A stretch of DNA of 64,000 bases from contig CALGIG010000107.1 of assembly GCA_937915865.1 (NCBI GenBank), positions 1 through 64,000 of the forward strand, written 5' to 3'. The position numbers and the translations under genes were made by a program. Positions 62,571-64,000 of the stretch are shown in pieces. Position 1 is the stretch's first letter, and the number at the start of each line of letters is the position of its first letter. The notes beneath the pieces were generated by a model, which worked only from the letters and a program-made list of their open reading frames with translations, had not been told where the DNA came from and did no database searches. The DNA is from an uncultured Prolixibacteraceae bacterium (GTDB taxonomy: Bacteria > Bacteroidota > Bacteroidia > Bacteroidales > Prolixibacteraceae).

Positions 62571-62851
62571 TTATATTTAATTAATTTATTGTTTGTCAAT
62601 GTGTTAAACAAATGTCTGTAAAAATTTTTTTCTATAAAAGTGAGATGGTGTTGACTAAAAAATACTGGGATGAAAAAGATAAAAAGGGACAAAAACAAGT
62701 ATTTTGGGACGAAAATGGTTTCCTTGAAATCAAATGATTTATTGGTTAATGACAGGAATTTGTATGTTTATGGGAAATTTAAAGTCTGGATTAACCTAAC
62801 CGGGAAAATATGTCTACTTTTATGTTGTGAATAATGTGGAGACGTTAATTT
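62571..62851 (+). other. Divergent intergenic region with LytTR-type direct repeats
   Basis: 281 bp separating the DUF6051-like and LytTR genes. It contains the direct repeats at 62667-62716; no exact TAnnTTTG box was located for either gene. Confidence 0.5.
62667..62716 (+). promoter_or_regulatory. Three GGGA-YR-AAAA direct repeats, candidate LytTR operator
   Basis: GGGATGAAAA (62667), GGGACAAAAA (62686) and GGGACGAAAA (62706) repeat with 19-20-bp periodicity, about two helical turns. LytTR-domain proteins typically bind direct repeats at this spacing. The repeats lie between the LytTR gene and its divergent neighbour. Confidence 0.55.
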
Positions 62852-63700
62852 ATGAATGGGCTTCAGAAGAAAATACCTAACTTTTTCATTACCAAACGGA
62901 ATACAGTAATTCAAATCATTTTTACAACTGTATTTGCCTTTGTGTTCATTAATATTTATAAACCTTTTGGCTCGCAACACTGGTATAACATAACTCAGTT
63001 TCAATTTTTCCTTTTCTCCGGGTTGCTTGTTTTACAAGGAATGTTGGTTGTTCTGTTAAGTCGTATTTTTCTTTTCAGGATAAAGAAAAATCAAACGATA
63101 ACAGTAAAAGGATATGCGCTTATGGTTGCACTCGAAATTATTGTAATGGCTTCTTTGTATGCAACTTACGAAAAAATTATTGTAAAAGATACACGATCAT
63201 TTCTAAAACTGTGGTACATAGCCGGAGGTAATACTTCGCTTATTTTGCTTATTCCTTATCTAATTAGCTCGTTGTATTTTGCCTGGGATGACAAACGACA
63301 TAAATTTGAGAACTTACTTCGAGAAAAAAGTAGTAATGATCTGGCTCCTTTCATTTCGTTTTACGATGAAAAAGAGGCGCTTAAGCTAACGATTAAAACT
63401 AGCGATCTATATTATATCGAATCGAGTGATAATTATGTTACTCTTCATTTTGTAGATGGAGATGTTGAAAAAAGATATCTCCTTCGAAATAGTATGAAAC
63501 GAATGGAGAAGATGTTGGTAAAGTATCGGGTTATTAGATGCCACAGGTCGTATATGGTGAATGTCAGCCAGATAAAATTGATCAAGAAAGGTAAAAAGGG
63601 TTATCAAATTGAGATGAACATGCCCGACAAACGTATTTTACCTGTTACTAAAATACACGAGCATGAGTTGCTTGCATGTTTACAACTTAGTCAGAAATGA
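62852..63700 (+). CDS. Membrane-bound LytTR transcriptional regulator
   Basis: A 282-residue protein. Four predicted membrane helices (about 19-40, 50-78, 88-108, 120-145) are followed by a linker and a C-terminal LytTR DNA-binding domain (about 180-278) with TSDLYYIESSDNYVTLHFVD (20 residues) and VIRCHRSYMVNVSQIKLIKK. There is no receiver domain, so it is a one-component membrane sensor. Direct repeats of GGGA-AAAA type lie 140-190 bp upstream. It could regulate itself and the divergent DUF6051-like gene. Confidence 0.88.
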   Translation: MNGLQKKIPNFFITKRNTVIQIIFTTVFAFVFINIYKPFGSQHWYNITQFQFFLFSGLLVLQGMLVVLLSRIFLFRIKKNQTITVKGYALMVALEIIVMASLYATYEKIIVKDTRSFLKLWYIAGGNTSLILLIPYLISSLYFAWDDKRHKFENLLREKSSNDLAPFISFYDEKEALKLTIKTSDLYYIESSDNYVTLHFVDGDVEKRYLLRNSMKRMEKMLVKYRVIRCHRSYMVNVSQIKLIKKGKKGYQIEMNMPDKRILPVTKIHEHELLACLQLSQK

Positions 63701-63815
63701 TTTTTTTTGAGAACTTCAAAAACTTTTGAATGTCCATCGTTGTTCCCAGTTTAATGAATTATTTCATGTTTAAAAAAGTTTTTTAAATCATTTTGATATT
63801 TCTAATATTATATAG

Positions 63816-64000
63816 ATGAAATCAAGATTTAAGGATTTATTGCTTGTCACCGGGTCGGGAAGAAATGTTGGAAAAACTACTTTTATTTGTAGTGTTATTG
63901 CACATCAACGTTTAAGCAAATTTGGAACAATAAAGATTAGTCCGCATTTTCATGATCCAACGCCAGGATTAATTCCAATTTTAGAAACATTTGGTTTTAG
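63816..64000 (+). CDS. P-loop protein, 5' end only (cut by window end)
   Basis: An open frame from ATG 63816 runs to the end of the window, giving 61 codons. It contains LLVTGSGRNVGKTTFICSVI, a Walker A motif (GRNVGKTT) near residue 15, and the KISPHFHDPTPG segment. This resembles the start of MobB-like or DTBS-like P-loop GTPase/ATPase proteins, but too little is visible to assign a family. It is separated from the LytTR gene by 115 bp. Confidence 0.6.
   Translation, partial: MKSRFKDLLLVTGSGRNVGKTTFICSVIAHQRLSKFGTIKISPHFHDPTPGLIPILETFGF

Overview
The window looks like a chromosomal segment of a Bacteroidota bacterium. A Marinilabiliales/Prolixibacteraceae-like anaerobe is my guess from gene content, not a placement I can prove. 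Supporting signs are: repeated -7 promoter elements of the TAnnTTTG type with an upstream TTG; no Shine-Dalgarno dependence; an RprXY-like two-component pair; Bacteroidota-type LptE, DUF6263 and DUF6051 proteins; a SprB-repeat adhesin; an alpha-L-fucosidase lipoprotein; and a HydF hydrogenase maturase, which points to anaerobic life. Most of the window is core chromosome with short co-directional operons.

Layout. 1-100: 3' end of tRNA-Cys and its terminator. 0.3-5 kb: hybrid CHASE-PAS-HK-REC-Hpt kinase overlapping a REC-HK, a likely phosphorelay pair. 5-9.3 kb: plsC, a TPR protein, lpxK overlapping a purine nucleoside phosphorylase, and a GNAT enzyme. 9.7-15.4 kb: a 1915-residue repeat-rich secreted protein that ends abruptly after one SprB module. 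15.5-21.5 kb: serine/threonine dehydratase, a Cdd1-like helix-hairpin-helix protein, an atypical tryptophanase-family lyase, and an XRE-cupin regulator with an acyl-CoA ligase. 21.5-26.2 kb: kdsB-dapF on the minus strand, divergent from a sigma-54 activator-lptE-TPR-secG operon. 26.3-31.3 kb: GH29 fucosidase, groES-groEL, DUF6263. 31.5-35.5 kb: mprF-like gene followed by an acvB/virJ-like gene, which would make and hydrolyse lysyl-phosphatidylglycerol. 35.6-39.8 kb: small envelope genes, the RprXY-like system, and two lysine-rich exported peptides. 39.9-45.4 kb: hydF, a serine hydrolase, a hemerythrin/LuxR pair, mnmA.

45.4-52.5 kb is the accessory part: a five-gene minus-strand operon wedged between mnmA and yicC. 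It runs hsdS, AAA ATPase, HNH protein, AlbA_2/Schlafen-type regulator, hsdM. No hsdR is present. The ATPase and HNH pair resembles the Septu (PtuAB)/retron-associated effector pair, so the locus may be a modification module whose nuclease function comes from an ATPase-HNH effector. This is the best candidate for an unusual system here.

52.7-64 kb: yicC-gmk-nadD, a heavy-metal RND efflux operon led by a His-rich membrane protein, a DUF6051 hydrolase divergent from a membrane-bound LytTR regulator with three GGGA-AAAA direct repeats between them, and the start of a P-loop protein cut by the window end. Short palindromic repeats of one or two families are scattered between genes.
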